64,000 bases of DNA from Mermis nigrescens (lineage: Eukaryota > Nematoda > Enoplea > Mermithida > Mermithidae): assembly GCA_036768485.1 (NCBI GenBank), contig JAVLUZ010000142.1, forward strand, positions 23,030,290-23,094,289. Reading direction: 5' to 3'. The translations under genes were made by a program, and so were the position numbers. The notes beneath the pieces are model-generated. The model saw only the letters and a program-made list of their open reading frames with translations, did not search any database and was not told the DNA's origin. The number at the start of each line of letters is the position of its first letter. The stretch's first letter is position 1. Below, piece after piece: positions 1 to 10,800 of the stretch.

Positions 1-95
1 ACCCCCAAAATTGCAGAAAAAACTGGAAACATAGGCCTTTTCAAACGTTATTTTGTGCTATTTTTAGACCCCGACCCCCCAAAATAGGACGGTTT
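1..95 (+). repeat. Partial copy of family B hAT-like MITE
   Basis: The wording around TTATTTTGTGCTATTTTTAG followed by a C-rich stretch and CCAAAATAGGA matches the interior of two complete family B copies near 32.1 kb and 61.3 kb. The left terminus is cut off by the window edge and the right terminus (CAGCTACGTGCCTG) is missing, so this is a truncated or diverged copy. Confidence 0.55.
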
Positions 96-2269
96 GCACT
101 GAGCACATTATTGTGTAAAAACAGTGTCAACATTTGCAGATAAGGTTTAGCGATGGTTACAGAACTTGAGATTTTTCATTTATTCATCAATAGCCTCACA
201 TAGGATTTTATTACCAAGTAACCAGGATTTTATTTCAGGGGGTGGGGGCAAAACTTTTGGAGTCTTATATATGGGAACCATTCACATTGTTATCACAACA
301 ATTTGAGAATTTCAGTACATTTAAGCATATAACTTTTGATCAGCTGTTTGGTTGTGTTATAAAAAAAAATTTTTTTTTATTTTTTTATTTTTTTTGTTTC
401 ACGTTAGAACATGCCTACAGTGTGACAGTTCGGTCGTAGCTGATGAAGCTGTTCACCATTGAATAACTCATTACAGTGAAATGAGGCTTTTGTGAGATGA
501 ACTCAAAAAACACTAAACGGATTTCACTGAAACAAAGTGCTTTCTTTAGATCGACAATTTTTGAATGGTAAACTATTTTAAGCTAACAAAAGTATAGCCA
601 GCTTAGGGCTACAGTATGCCAGGGCTCAAAAAGTGCTCAAACTTTGCTTTGTCACTACAGTATACAGGCTAAGTTTGCTATATTTCGGAATAATAGAAAA
701 ATAGTTAGATATTTTTGTGCTCTGAATTTCACCCTTATTCTGTTTTTCGTGTGTTCTGAAGAGTTAATCCTGCAATTTCAATTTAATTTTTTTCCAATAT
801 GGCTGCCCCCACAGGTAATGCATTTTACTCATGCTATTGAATATTTTCTCTGATACTTCAGGCAAGAGCCTGAAAGCAACTCTCAATGGGGGCAAATATT
901 CCACATTTATTGCTTACTGAATTAATGCTGACAGTGTAGAATTTTGATATTTTATTCCATTATATATTTTTAGAAGGTAACCCTCTCAGCATAATTGGTT
1001 TTATCAACACTTCCTGATTTTCTTTATTTAGCGGGAGGATAAGCAGATCTTAGCTAATTTTTTAAGTCATTCCTAAAAATTTTGATTACAAACCTTATTA
1101 AACTTTTGCTTTACACATTCTGAATACCAACAACTAAGATAACTTTAATTCAATAAAAGAATAAAATAATAATTACCAATTTAATGGTATTTGCAAATAC
1201 TTTTTATCAGTATTTTCAAGCAGGTGTCTATATTTTTGCTATTTTGGAAAGAACTTAATGTTGCTAGGCTGGATCCGCTTCAAGTTAGACCTCCATGGAG
1301 AGCATAAATTTTATAAATCCGAAGGCATATTTATAACACCTTGCAAAAATGGTCATATCTTTCAAACTTTTCATACCATTCTTCAGAAGATTTGCAAATT
1401 GCTCCAAAAATGGCTTAAGAGTGGAGGACTATTGACTGTTATACCAATGGGCGGAAAAACTACTTTCATCTCCCATACAGTCAATATTTCCTATATATGA
1501 TTTACTACTTTTCGTTTTAAGTGCAAGTATAACAATCTGATATTAGCAATAGAGATCCTATGTTGGGATTAATTAAAAATATATTTAGAAATTTCAGCCT
1601 TAATGCAAATTAGTCAATTTTCTTTGTAAAATTCATTCTTTGACCATCATATAAATTATTTTTTTAAGCTTCTAAGGCTTAGAGTGCAAATCGTTTTTTT
1701 AACAAACAGTTGTTTTCTTGCTTTCTACAAAGCACAATAGCTAATGCACAAAAAATTATTAGGAAAATGGGCAGGAGATCACTAATGACTGGCTTAATCA
1801 TGATAAAGTCCAAAAATTTATGCCTCATATGTAGTATGTCCTTGAACAACATAGGAGTAGTAACACAATACAATTGTTGCTAAATCCAAAAATTTGCATA
1901 TAATAGTTTGTCCTGTACTATCTTGCCATATTTGTCAGGTTGTTGCCTTGTATGTGTGTGTGACCTAATGGTAGAACCAGTAACTTGTACCTAATTTTAC
2001 TACCATTAATTACAACATGTATATATAAATCAGGGGTTAAAATAATCACAGGCACAATATAAAATAATTACAGGCATAATATAACAAGTATATAAATAAC
2101 ATGTGGTACAAGAGACAACAAACAAGGTGGAAAGGTTGGGGGTGAAAAGGTTGAGAAAGGCTGGAAGTTTGAAATTTATATGATGCAGATATTTTATAAA
2201 ATTTATTCATTTAGTAAGTTTTCTCTTAGCAAATGACCATATTAGAGCACCAACAATGTTATATTACCT
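96..2269. other. AT-rich intergenic sequence, nothing recognised
   Basis: Short chance open frames only. No protein family, RNA gene or inverted terminal repeat could be recognised. The 80-codon plus-strand frame at 1258-1500 has no recognisable motif or splice context. Confidence 0.5.
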
Positions 2270-2788
2270 TACCTAGTAATACTCGAAAAGGATAGTACAG
2301 CTTCGAATTTCAGGGTCACCTTGCCAAACAGAATAAGATTAGAAGGTGACTGGGAAGCTGGTTTAGTAGAACTCCATTGATCCCTCATTCTCCGGCATAC
2401 AATTAAGCAAGGTAAAAATTATATAATGTGTTTATTCCCTTGGTTTGACATTGGCACGTGACCCAAATATCCACTGCAACATGGCAATCAAAAGGACCAG
2501 AGAGCTGGGTACAGGTACTAGAGCAGCTCGTGTTTTATGGCATAGGTGATTTACAAGTAATACAATGCGAACAATTTTCACAATAATGCTTAACGTCAGC
2601 ATACATATTTCTCCAGTAATAATGCAAGCGAAGCTTAGCTAAAGTTTGAGCGAAAACCAAAATGTCCTGAAAATACATCGCCATGATGTGCTCCAAAGTA
2701 TTACTTCGGTTGAAACATTAGGTATAACTAATCACGCATCAGTATCCAAAGGGTGTTCTACAGAGTGGCTATATACAATTTATGATTC
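2270..2788 (-). pseudogene. Decayed Gypsy-type integrase fragment
   Basis: Reading the minus strand near 2550-2640 gives an integrase zinc-binding motif of the H2C2 type: a YYWRNM segment followed by HYCENCSHCITCK, as expected upstream of the catalytic core of Ty3/Gypsy integrases. Further downstream on the minus strand (about 2450-2500) a GPFDCHVAVDI segment resembles the start of the integrase core, and about 2300-2340 a PSHLLILFGKVTL segment resembles the C-terminal part. Frames are broken several times and the middle of the core is missing. No LTRs were found around it. It abuts an assembly gap, so its 5' side cannot be followed. Confidence 0.7.
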
Positions 2789-2888
2789 NNNNNNNNNNNN
2801 NNNNNNNNNNNNNNNNNNNNNNNNNNNNNNNNNNNNNNNNNNNNNNNNNNNNNNNNNNNNNNNNNNNNNNNNNNNNNNNNNNNNNNNN
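2789..2888. other. Assembly gap of 100 N
   Basis: A run of exactly 100 N, the usual placeholder for a scaffold gap of unknown size. The sequences on its two sides may not be truly adjacent. Confidence 0.99.
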
Positions 2889-3142
2889 TGTGTGGGGTAT
2901 GCATGCACCCCTCAGAAATTGAAATAAACCCTCCTTAGAAATCAAAATACCCCACCAGAATTCAATTTTTGAATTTTTTTGCTTTTTGCAGCGATTTTAT
3001 GATGCCATTGGATAGTTCTCGATGAGAAACTTCGAAAAATGGTGTTTCTCTGCCATACGATACGACCACTTTTAAGGCCATTTTTTTGACCTTTGAAAAT
3101 TTTGTCACCCCCCTCCTAGAATTTTGGTGCTGCCCACTTATG
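2889..3142 (-). mobile_element. Family A hAT-like MITE, minus orientation, end at gap
   Basis: It starts with TGTGTGGGGTATGCATGCAC and ends with GCTGCCCACTTATG, in the order expected for an inverted family A copy. The interior matches other copies (GATGCCATTGGATAG, CACTTTTAAGGCCATTTTT). The terminal CACACCTGGGC end is lost in the gap, so no target-site duplication can be tested. It lies directly against the integrase fragment on its right. Confidence 0.9.
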
Positions 3143-3400
3143 TTTACGGCCCGACGATTTGAAAATTTTTTGGAAAGATGCGATAATTTCTTTACCACTT
3201 TTCGATTCAAGTGGAACTGACCATTTGTACTTTGAGAAAATATCATTACAGTTTAGCAGAAATTTGTATCCATCGTTGAATTTGCTTAACGACTGCATGT
3301 CTGCCAAATCCGCTTGCCACTGCTCATCGACCCCTGCTAACAATTGTATCTTGTACACGAACAATGTTTCTTTACAGTTTTGTGCACATAGTGTTTTAGT
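3143..3400 (-). pseudogene. Maverick/Polinton-type integrase fragment
   Basis: A minus-strand frame contains VDEQWQADLADMQSLSKF and then NDGYKFLLNCNDIFSKYKW, VPLESKSGKEI and FQKIFKSSGR. This DDE integrase pattern (D-W-Q-A-D, F-S-K-Y, K-S-G-K-E) is typical of Maverick/Polinton integrases and of the single-exon integrase-like proteins common in invertebrates. Upstream, a YVHKTVKKH segment in another frame resembles the preceding basic segment, so at least one frameshift has occurred. The frame runs out into the adjacent MITE after the first third of the core; the later catalytic residues are not visible. No Polinton terminal repeats, polymerase or capsid genes were seen nearby. Confidence 0.75.
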
Positions 3401-4544
3401 TGGGTTGCTTTTCCACCATGCTTTTACCTTTTCAAATTTTGCTGCTTAGCGCAGTTTTTTCAATCGAGCGAAAAGTTGATTCGCACCTTTATACCCACTT
3501 TGAGGGTCATAATATATTTTTGTCAGTATTTTTTCATTTATTTTATTATTTGAGATTATTTATGATCTTATTAGCCGATCAAATGGATCGTTTCCTCATC
3601 GGCAACTACATATTACCTTGAAATGGGACTATTTTTAGGTATAATTTCGTAAATATTAAATATTTAGGCTCAGACTCAAACTCATTACAAAAAATGCGCA
3701 AAAATTACAAAAAATGACGAAAAAATGCAAACAAATGTCGATTTTTGCAAAAGAGAACGATTATTCAGCAGAAATTGAGAAAAAAACTTTAATAACCATA
3801 CGGCAGGGTATGAAACGGGGAAATAAATCTCTTTCCGTGTATACTACGCAATAATCTTTTGAACAAATAGACGTGAAAACATTTTTTGTGATCTTGCAAA
3901 ATTCGTTTTCCATAATTTTTTAACGGTAGGCACATCCGAAACACGTAGTGAAAAACCATGGAGTGCAAGAAGTCAAAATTCACTGTTTTAGCAGTCGAGT
4001 TTTTACAAAAGAGCATATGCACATAATGAGGAAGCTTTAATCTAACATACAAATAAATTAAATTCTTTTTTATGTAAAACTCATTCATAAATGCATAATT
4101 TTGAAAAATATGTACTACTCGTCTTAAATATGAAAAAACTAATCAAAAGCGTAACTTTTTCATTAGTCACTTTGTGCGAATCTGAAATTCTTCTGATTTT
4201 TCTCTTAAAAACAGAGGAAAAAATATATAAAACAGCAATGTTCTCTTTTAAGAACGCAATTTTTATTATTTCATGAGGTTTAATTGCTAAAACTGTCAAT
4301 TTTTATGTTTGAAAATTTTTGAGCCTAGGTACCCACAACGAAAAATTTTTTCCAGGAGGTTATTTCCACTGGATAAATTTAGGGAATGCAAGGCAAAAAT
4401 AATATTTTAAAAAATATTCACATTTTTCTTATTTTAAGTCATAATAAGGACATTTTGACAATGCAAAAATCGTGAGTATTTCAAGAGTTATAAAATTTTG
4501 ATCACTCTTATATGGAATTGGATGATATGCGCTACAGAAACTCA
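3401..4544. other. AT-rich sequence, nothing firm
   Basis: No gene recognised. A stretch around 3588-3640 (CATCGGCAACT, then GGGACTATTTTTAGGT) resembles the reverse complement of 27740-27775, which suggests a further diverged dispersed repeat. Confidence 0.4.
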
Positions 4545-4761
4545 TTTTTGTATGCTTGCGCTGTTGTAACTGACTTCCAAATGTTTGTGACTGGTTCATA
4601 TCTGAAGAAAGTGTATTTTTTGGCCTATTGGCAGTCACATAAAACAATAATAATCCTTTATTCAAACCTGTAGGTACAATACAATGTTAAGAATAATATG
4701 CAACATTTTGACAGTTATACCTACCATTGTCGTCCGGGCTCTTACAGAATATAAGAAGTTG

Positions 4762-4846
4762 TGGGCACCAGGGATTGAACCTTAACAGCTAAGTATCATT
4801 TATTTCTAAAGTCTGTGGGTTCTACCAACTGAGCCTCACTGGGCCA
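4762..4846 (-). other. tRNA-like module in PLE 3' region
   Basis: On the minus strand, GGCTCAGTTGG resembles a Pol III A box and GGTTCAATCCC, about 43 nt later, resembles a B box. The segment begins GGCCCAG and ends GGTGCCCA, and total length is tRNA-like. Stem pairing is poor, so this is a tRNA relic or a SINE-like head, not a functional tRNA. The same module lies at the same place in PLE copies 2 and 3. Confidence 0.55.
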
Positions 4847-5032
4847 GTTGTATAATATTATTCATTCCTTTTAAAGTAACATAATCATATTTTTTAGTCT
4901 GGAGCCAGAAGCCTCTCCACATGGTGTATTCTCCTCAATAGGGCTCTATTCCATATACGACTGATCTCAATACTTCTTGAACCCACATTCTGCCCACTAG
5001 CCCTCTCCATTTCCAGGGTCTCATGTATTTTC

Positions 5033-5347
5033 CTACGGTACCCATTGCTTTCTTTCTGCGAGTATTGATGTGTGCTCAAATTCTGGTCTACACCCACATG
5101 CTATGCAGTGTTCAGCAACCCCACTCCATTCCTCTTTCAAATTCCTTAGTGCACTCCTATGTTCCCCAAGTCTTTTCTTAAGACTTCTACCAGTTTCCCC
5201 AATGTACTCCTTCCTACATTGTAGTGGAACTTTATACACTATGCCCTGCTGTAGATCTGAGGGCCTCTTTGGGGCAACACTTTGTAGTCTTTTCCTGATG
5301 GTGTCTTCACTCTTTGCCACAATGCGCACTCCATATGCTTTGCACAC
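5033..5347 (-). pseudogene. PLE GIY-YIG endonuclease domain, copy 1
   Basis: The frame contains GIVYKVPLQC, then EYIGETGRSLKKRLGEH and later AEHCIACGCRPEFEH. These match the GIY-YIG nuclease signature (G-I-V-Y, Y-I-G-E-T-G-R, K-R-L-x-E-H) and the Cys/His residues following it in Penelope-like elements. The nuclease is expected to nick target DNA for target-primed reverse transcription. The frame is separate from the RT frame upstream (5680-6360), with a small in-between frame at 5498-5716, so frameshifts have split one ancestral ORF. Its first methionine is not a real start. Confidence 0.85.
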
Positions 5348-5679
5348 TCGCTTAAGCTTAATGGTTAATGCCCCACTAAACGGTACTACTGCGGTTGCAA
5401 TGTAGTTAGTTGCATCACCCCTTGAGGGTGCAAGTTGTAGGGCTCTTTGTATTAATGGGACAGGGTATCATGAAACTCCTTAAGTATTTTCTGATGCTCA
5501 CCTTCTCTTACTGTGATTTGTTTGGCATATGCTCCTACATCTCATGGCCATTCCTCTAACTATACCTGCCTTGGTGCATTTCTGATGGTTCGACTGGTAG
5601 TTTAGGTATTGACCTTTATGGGTTGGCTTATGGTACAATGATGTCTCTAGATTGTCATGGGATCTCTTCACTATGACTT

Positions 5680-6790
5680 CTAGGAGGGGCAGTGTGCCCT
5701 CCACCTCCTTCTCCATGGTAAACTGAATAGCAAGATTTGATTATTCATGTGCTGGAGGAAAGCCTCTAACTCCTGATCTCCATGATCCCACAAGATGAAT
5801 GTGTCATCAATGTACCTGAGCCACATTGAAGGTTTATATGGTGCTGTTTGCAGTGCCTGTTTTTCTAAATCATTCATGATCAGGTTGCACAGTACTCGTG
5901 ACAATGGTGAGCCCATTGACATCCCATCTACTTGCTGGTAATAATATTCCCCAAGCTGAAAGTAAGTACTCCTGACACAGTACTCCACCAGTTTGGCAAT
6001 GACCTCAGCACTCATAGTTGTTCTTTGTGCCAGGATAATATCCTGTCTAAGCAGATTCAATACACATTCTATAGCCAGCTGAGTTAGGACACTTGTGAAC
6101 AGGCTCACAATGTCTAGGCTGACTAGCCGTGTATTTTCCTGTATTTCCATTGGTTCTATCTTAGCCACAAAGTTGTTGCTATTCTTCAGTGAGCTGGCAA
6201 TATTCTGCTGCAGTGGGTTAAGTATCTTAACCAGATATTTTGAGAGAGGATGTATAGTTGTCCCAATGCAACTGACAATTGGTTTAAGTGGTACTCCAGG
6301 TTTGTGAATCTTTGGCAAACCATATATATGTGGTGCTTTGCAGCCTTCCTTTATTTTCAACTCTTTGTCCAGAACTTCTTCCTTGAGCAGTCTCTTTAAT
6401 GCTTGCTCTACCCAGGTAACTGGTGTGCGTCTACCAATGGCCTTGAACTTTGAAGGATCATCAATGATCTGCTGCGGCTTATTATTGTACTCTCATTCTG
6501 TCCATCACCACTGCTGCACGACCTTTATCTGCTGGCAGAATGACTATGGTGTCATCTGCCTTCAGCATTTTGATTGCTCTAAGGCTCTGCCTTGCTGATA
6601 TTTGCCTCAGGCTTATCAACCCTGTCAATAGCTTGTTCTAATCTTTAATCGAAAGTAATCCTTCCTTATCTCTGGCAGGAAATGGGCTGCACACTTAATT
6701 GCTGTTATGATGTTCTTTATTAGATGTTGACTTCGTGCTATAGCAAAGTTTGAGCCTTTTTCCAGGGCAGTTCATGATTGGCTCTGATTT
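5680..6790 (-). pseudogene. PLE reverse transcriptase domain, copy 1
   Basis: The longest clean piece is a 226-codon frame at 5680-6360. It holds the PLE RT landmarks [10 protein letters not shown], then [30 protein letters not shown] and the catalytic box YIDDTFILWDHG. Upstream to about 6790 a broken frame continues with LEKGSNFAIA and PVTWVEQAL-like segments found in the N-terminal part of these proteins. PLE RTs are related to telomerase and copy RNA at the target site. Shifts and stops separate it from the downstream GIY-YIG domain. Confidence 0.88.
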
Positions 6791-6791
6791 A

Positions 6792-6795
6792 TTAC
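6792..6795. repeat. Target-site duplication TTAC, left
   Basis: TTAC directly precedes the left LTR and is repeated directly after the right LTR at 21524-21527. A 4-bp duplication is usual for Gypsy-type integrases. Confidence 0.75.
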
Positions 6796-7838
6796 TGTAA
6801 ATACAGAGCCGCCTTTGCTGCTTACAAAGAATCGACATAGACGGTGTATTTGCCTTCGAGATTTACCTAGGTACATAGGTACTTAAGTCTACGCTTATGC
6901 TATCCCGATCGTATGTTCCGGATAGCTTTCGATCTTTTGACCCCTCAGACCTTGGCATTACGGCTCGATCCCCTCAGCCCTAATATTGCTGGCCGCTTTT
7001 ATGTCGGGTGATCTTCAGCAGCTATCGCCCAAGACCTAAGGCTACCTACCTAGTCTCGGAATTTGATGCGGAAATCAGTTGACCTATCTCAAGCTCAAGT
7101 TGTTTATTTAACTTATTTTCCAATCAGTGCCTGGCTATTCAAATGTTTTTTGGTTCCTAATATGTGTATCACGCTGAACTATGAAAACAACAAATATCGA
7201 GCTCTAATTGATCAATCATCTCTAAAGATTAGATAATATTTTTTTGATCAATCATTGGTTTGAGAAATAAATTAAGATTTCCAAATAAAATAAGTTATCA
7301 TACGAAATTTACCTATCAGTCTATCAAAATGGGTAGAAGCCCTCGACGTGGTGTGCCGACCTAACCCTCGGTATAACCAAAACCAACAAGTAGGTTTTTA
7401 TATTTTAATTCAACAAAGAATTCACGGCCTAACTGCCGGACAACAATAAAGCAAAAAGAAAACAAACGCACGGACTATACAATCGTATGACTGACCAACT
7501 TAAAAAGCCAACAGCCAGACTAAACTACAACGTTAAGTACACTGGCCTCAAGGACCATTACAGTAAAATAAACAAAGATCACTTTAACGTAATACTGAAT
7601 CATTCCTACAAGATCACAAAATGATTACACAAAGTAAAGAAGCGCAGCTATCAACAATATTTTACACTTAACTGCTGCAACGGACAAGAACAAAATTACT
7701 TTTTATTACGAAAAATAAAAATAATGAAGATCAGTTATATTCAAGAAGCAATTATCATAGATAATTAATATTGGCTATGTTATGGCTACCGCGGAACTGC
7801 TAAGGCAAGTCTGCCTACACGTAACTCTCTCAGTTACA
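6796..7838 (-). repeat. 3' LTR (left)
   Basis: Direct repeat of 20470-21523. Shared landmarks include TTCGAGATTTACCTAGGTAC, CTGGCCGCTTTTATGTCGGG and CTGGCCTCAAGGACCATTAC. On the sense (minus) strand it starts TGTAAC and ends TATTTACA. Confidence 0.9.
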
Positions 7839-7851
7839 CTCCCCACGATAG
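7839..7851 (-). promoter_or_regulatory. Polypurine tract
   Basis: On the minus strand the bases just upstream of the 3' LTR read GTGGGGAG, a purine run in the position that primes plus-strand synthesis. It supports minus-strand orientation of the element. Confidence 0.6.
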
Positions 7852-10800
7852 AAAAAAAATTTGAAACGAAGGCGAGAATTTTGGGGGTAAACCAACGCCA
7901 CTAGCGTCTACAACGCTTCTACAACTCGACAATCTGGCGTTCGCAAATTTACTCTGGCGTCCACAACGCCTCATCCTGAGCAAACGTGAATAACGAAAAT
8001 AAAAGAACAAAAATAACAAATAATGATAACAAATAACGGTCAACGCATGACCTCGTTCGCATCAGGAAAACTCTCGAGCAACACTCTCAATGGCGCTAGG
8101 TAGAACTATATTGTTGCCCGAGTAATGATGATCTCCGGTCTTGGGATGCTATTGCATAATATTCAATTATGTTCAATTAGCCTTCAGTCCCCGGGTAATG
8201 AGAAAAATTTTAAGTTGAAAAAAAAGTTTAAAGATTGGGGTGTAAATTAACCCTTGTCCATTAAAGAGTTAAGGTACCATAATAGTAACACCGCTAATTT
8301 AGCAGAAAAAAATTAAGACACGGAATGATAAGGCGAAATTATGCCGGAGCAAAATTAAAGTCACTGACAAATTAAAACAAGAGGTAAAACGAGGAAAAAA
8401 GGCAAAATTGGTGCGAGATAACGGGAAAAATACAAGCACCGTCAAAGAAAAAATTTACAGCAAGAGAAAAAATGACAAGAGAAAAAATTAGACAGAAAAT
8501 AAAACAATGTGAAGTCCCGGGAATCCACATCAGGACAAAAACAAAAAAATGACGAAAAGCTGCTGGTCGCACTCACGCCAATCGCAGAGTTCCTAAAAAT
8601 TTGCACGCCGAACTTGGGAATTAATATCGATCCTGATAATTGGCCTTCGAGCCATGCGATTTTCCGCGACGCTGCTGACGTGCTGAAAATAATCACGATC
8701 CGTCTGCTCGCTGACGCCGCATTCAAACGTCGCTGCATATCGGTATGGCGATTGTCTACGCCCATACATATGTTGGCGTAAGCACCAATGTGGACGACTA
8801 AGACTGCTATCCTCAAATCATCATCGTCTGGTGAGTCGTTCAATGTGAACGGCTCATAATGGGCAGCAAGACATTCTGGGGGGGGGGGGTGCAAGGTTTT
8901 TTTGAAGGCTTCGAAAAATGGCCTTTAAAATGGTGGTATGGCGATAAAAACACCATTTTTCGACGTTTCTCATCAAGCACTATCTATTGGCATCAAAAAA
9001 TTTCGTGAAAAACGAAAAAAAAATTTTCAAAAATTGAATTCTGGGGGTATTTTGATTTCGGGGGGAATATTTTGGAACCCCCACGCCCAGGTGTGGTAAT
9101 GACGCTATAGATTGTACCGGAGAAATAATTGCTCCGGCGTAAAACCATAAGTTTGTTCATGTGAAGATTCGCGTGGACGCTGTTGTTGTTGCGTAACAGG
9201 CCACAGTTTAGGTAAAAGTGGACCTGGTTGAGGTTGTGGCTGATAGACCCCCGGTGGCTGGTTGACTTTGTTCCAACGGTGAGCGATACGACTGATCCCA
9301 TTGCGGACATTGACGGGATTGTGACTGGCCCCGATGAGTTCCGCGGTTCAACGGAGGCTGAGGGCGATATTCATAAGGCTGCTGCTGTCATGAGCTACAG
9401 ATGACCAGCATTGGCCTGTGAATACGTTCCCGGAACGCTCACGCGGATTTCAAATGGTTGCTGCCGTGGTTGGGTCTGCGGTTGTGTTTGTTGCTGTATA
9501 TGCGGTTTTACTTGTGTTTGTTGTTGTGCTTGTGATTGTGAGCAATGATGCGTTTGAGCATAGCGTTGCTGATGATTGCTGTTCTTGCTGCCTATCCCTT
9601 GGCCTAAACGCTGCCTAATTTAGCTGGTAACCTTCAGCTTGAACAAGTCTTCTGACTCGTTGCTTTTCCAAATTTTTTAACCGACGCAAAGTGTGCTCGG
9701 ATTTAGTGTCATAAAATGATTTAATTTAGCCTTGTGTTCGTCTCTGACATATGACGAACCTCAGAAGATTCAGCGAGAGAACCAACTGTGCGTAATTTTG
9801 TTGCATGCCTTGGCATTTCTGTCGCCAAATTTTCACGATCGCGTTGCTCAATTGTCATGTGTGCTCTACGCAATCCAATCTGTGCCTCCAGAGAGAGATC
9901 AACTTTGGGCATAACAAGGCTCGCTGAGGATCCGCTTGGGCCCTGCAAGATGCCTGCCAGCTTTCTTTTCGAATTCTTTCTAATTCACCTTGAATTCGAT
10001 GTTTGAGGTAAAACACAGATTTTTGTTGACCTCGGAAATGGTCAAACTGAACCGGCACTTCAAGTGGCGGGTCGGTTGCCAAAATCAAATTTGCCGAATC
10101 ATGTTATGCAAAACATATGGACTTTCGATTCATGCCGTTAACTCCGGAATTCCGGGAAGGCCTCACTTGGCGAAGATTCACCAAGGAAAGCTACGCGGCA
10201 GCATATGACGCAGCTGCTCTACCATGCGCCAGCCTATCGCGGCATTGCCGTAGGCATACGCAAAGTAGTGGAACTTCCTGTCCAAAAATTCCAAAAGCAC
10301 AGTAGTGCGCATGACGTCTATTGTAGAGAAGATCGTCATGTCGATACTGAATCGTATAACGATTGAAATTCTCGAAAAGTATCAAAGATATCGACCATCT
10401 GACATTTTTTTTTCGTCACACACAGGGATCGGTGCTAGATGATCAGGCGCTGGAGAGACCCTGTGCGGATAGAACTCTGGAAGAACCTGATGTGCAACGC
10501 CATCAATCACCTCACTGGTGCGTCGAGGTGTGGGTGCACTACCAAATACTGTAGCGGAACTTCGTACAACATCATTCCGGTTGTAATAACGAACCGTATG
10601 CGTACAAAGTATTTATTCAGTAAAACAATCGGTTAAAAAACGCTCATTTTGCTGATAAATCAAGGTGCAGGTGGACGATTGACATTAGTCAACGGCTGTG
10701 TGATTGTGGATCAAACGAAAGGACGCAAGGGTGTAACAGCCGCATAATAGATGCGCTGCGTGACACCTAGTCAAAATGCACTGGGCACTTTTGACCAACT

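Larger units (their letters stand above)
4545..6791 (-). mobile_element. Penelope-like element copy 1 (main part)
   Basis: A minus-strand PLE with a reverse transcriptase followed by a GIY-YIG endonuclease, then a 3' tail holding a tRNA-like segment and an AATAAA signal. The order is that of endonuclease-bearing Penelope/Poseidon-type PLEs. Reading frames are broken by stops and shifts, so it is not active as it stands. Its 5' end continues at 21528-21603, beyond an inserted LTR retrotransposon. It is homologous to PLE copies 2 and 3, which run in the opposite direction. The 3' boundary was set where similarity to copies 2 and 3 ends and may be off by tens of bases. Confidence 0.85.

Noticed and set aside
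4762..4846. Functional tRNA gene
   Set aside because: A- and B-box-like words are present, but acceptor and T stems pair poorly and the module is always inside PLE copies.
9418..9618. Plus-strand valine-rich membrane protein
   Set aside because: Antisense of the Gln-rich 3' region of the Gypsy element; valine/cysteine runs are the complement of CAA/CAG repeats.
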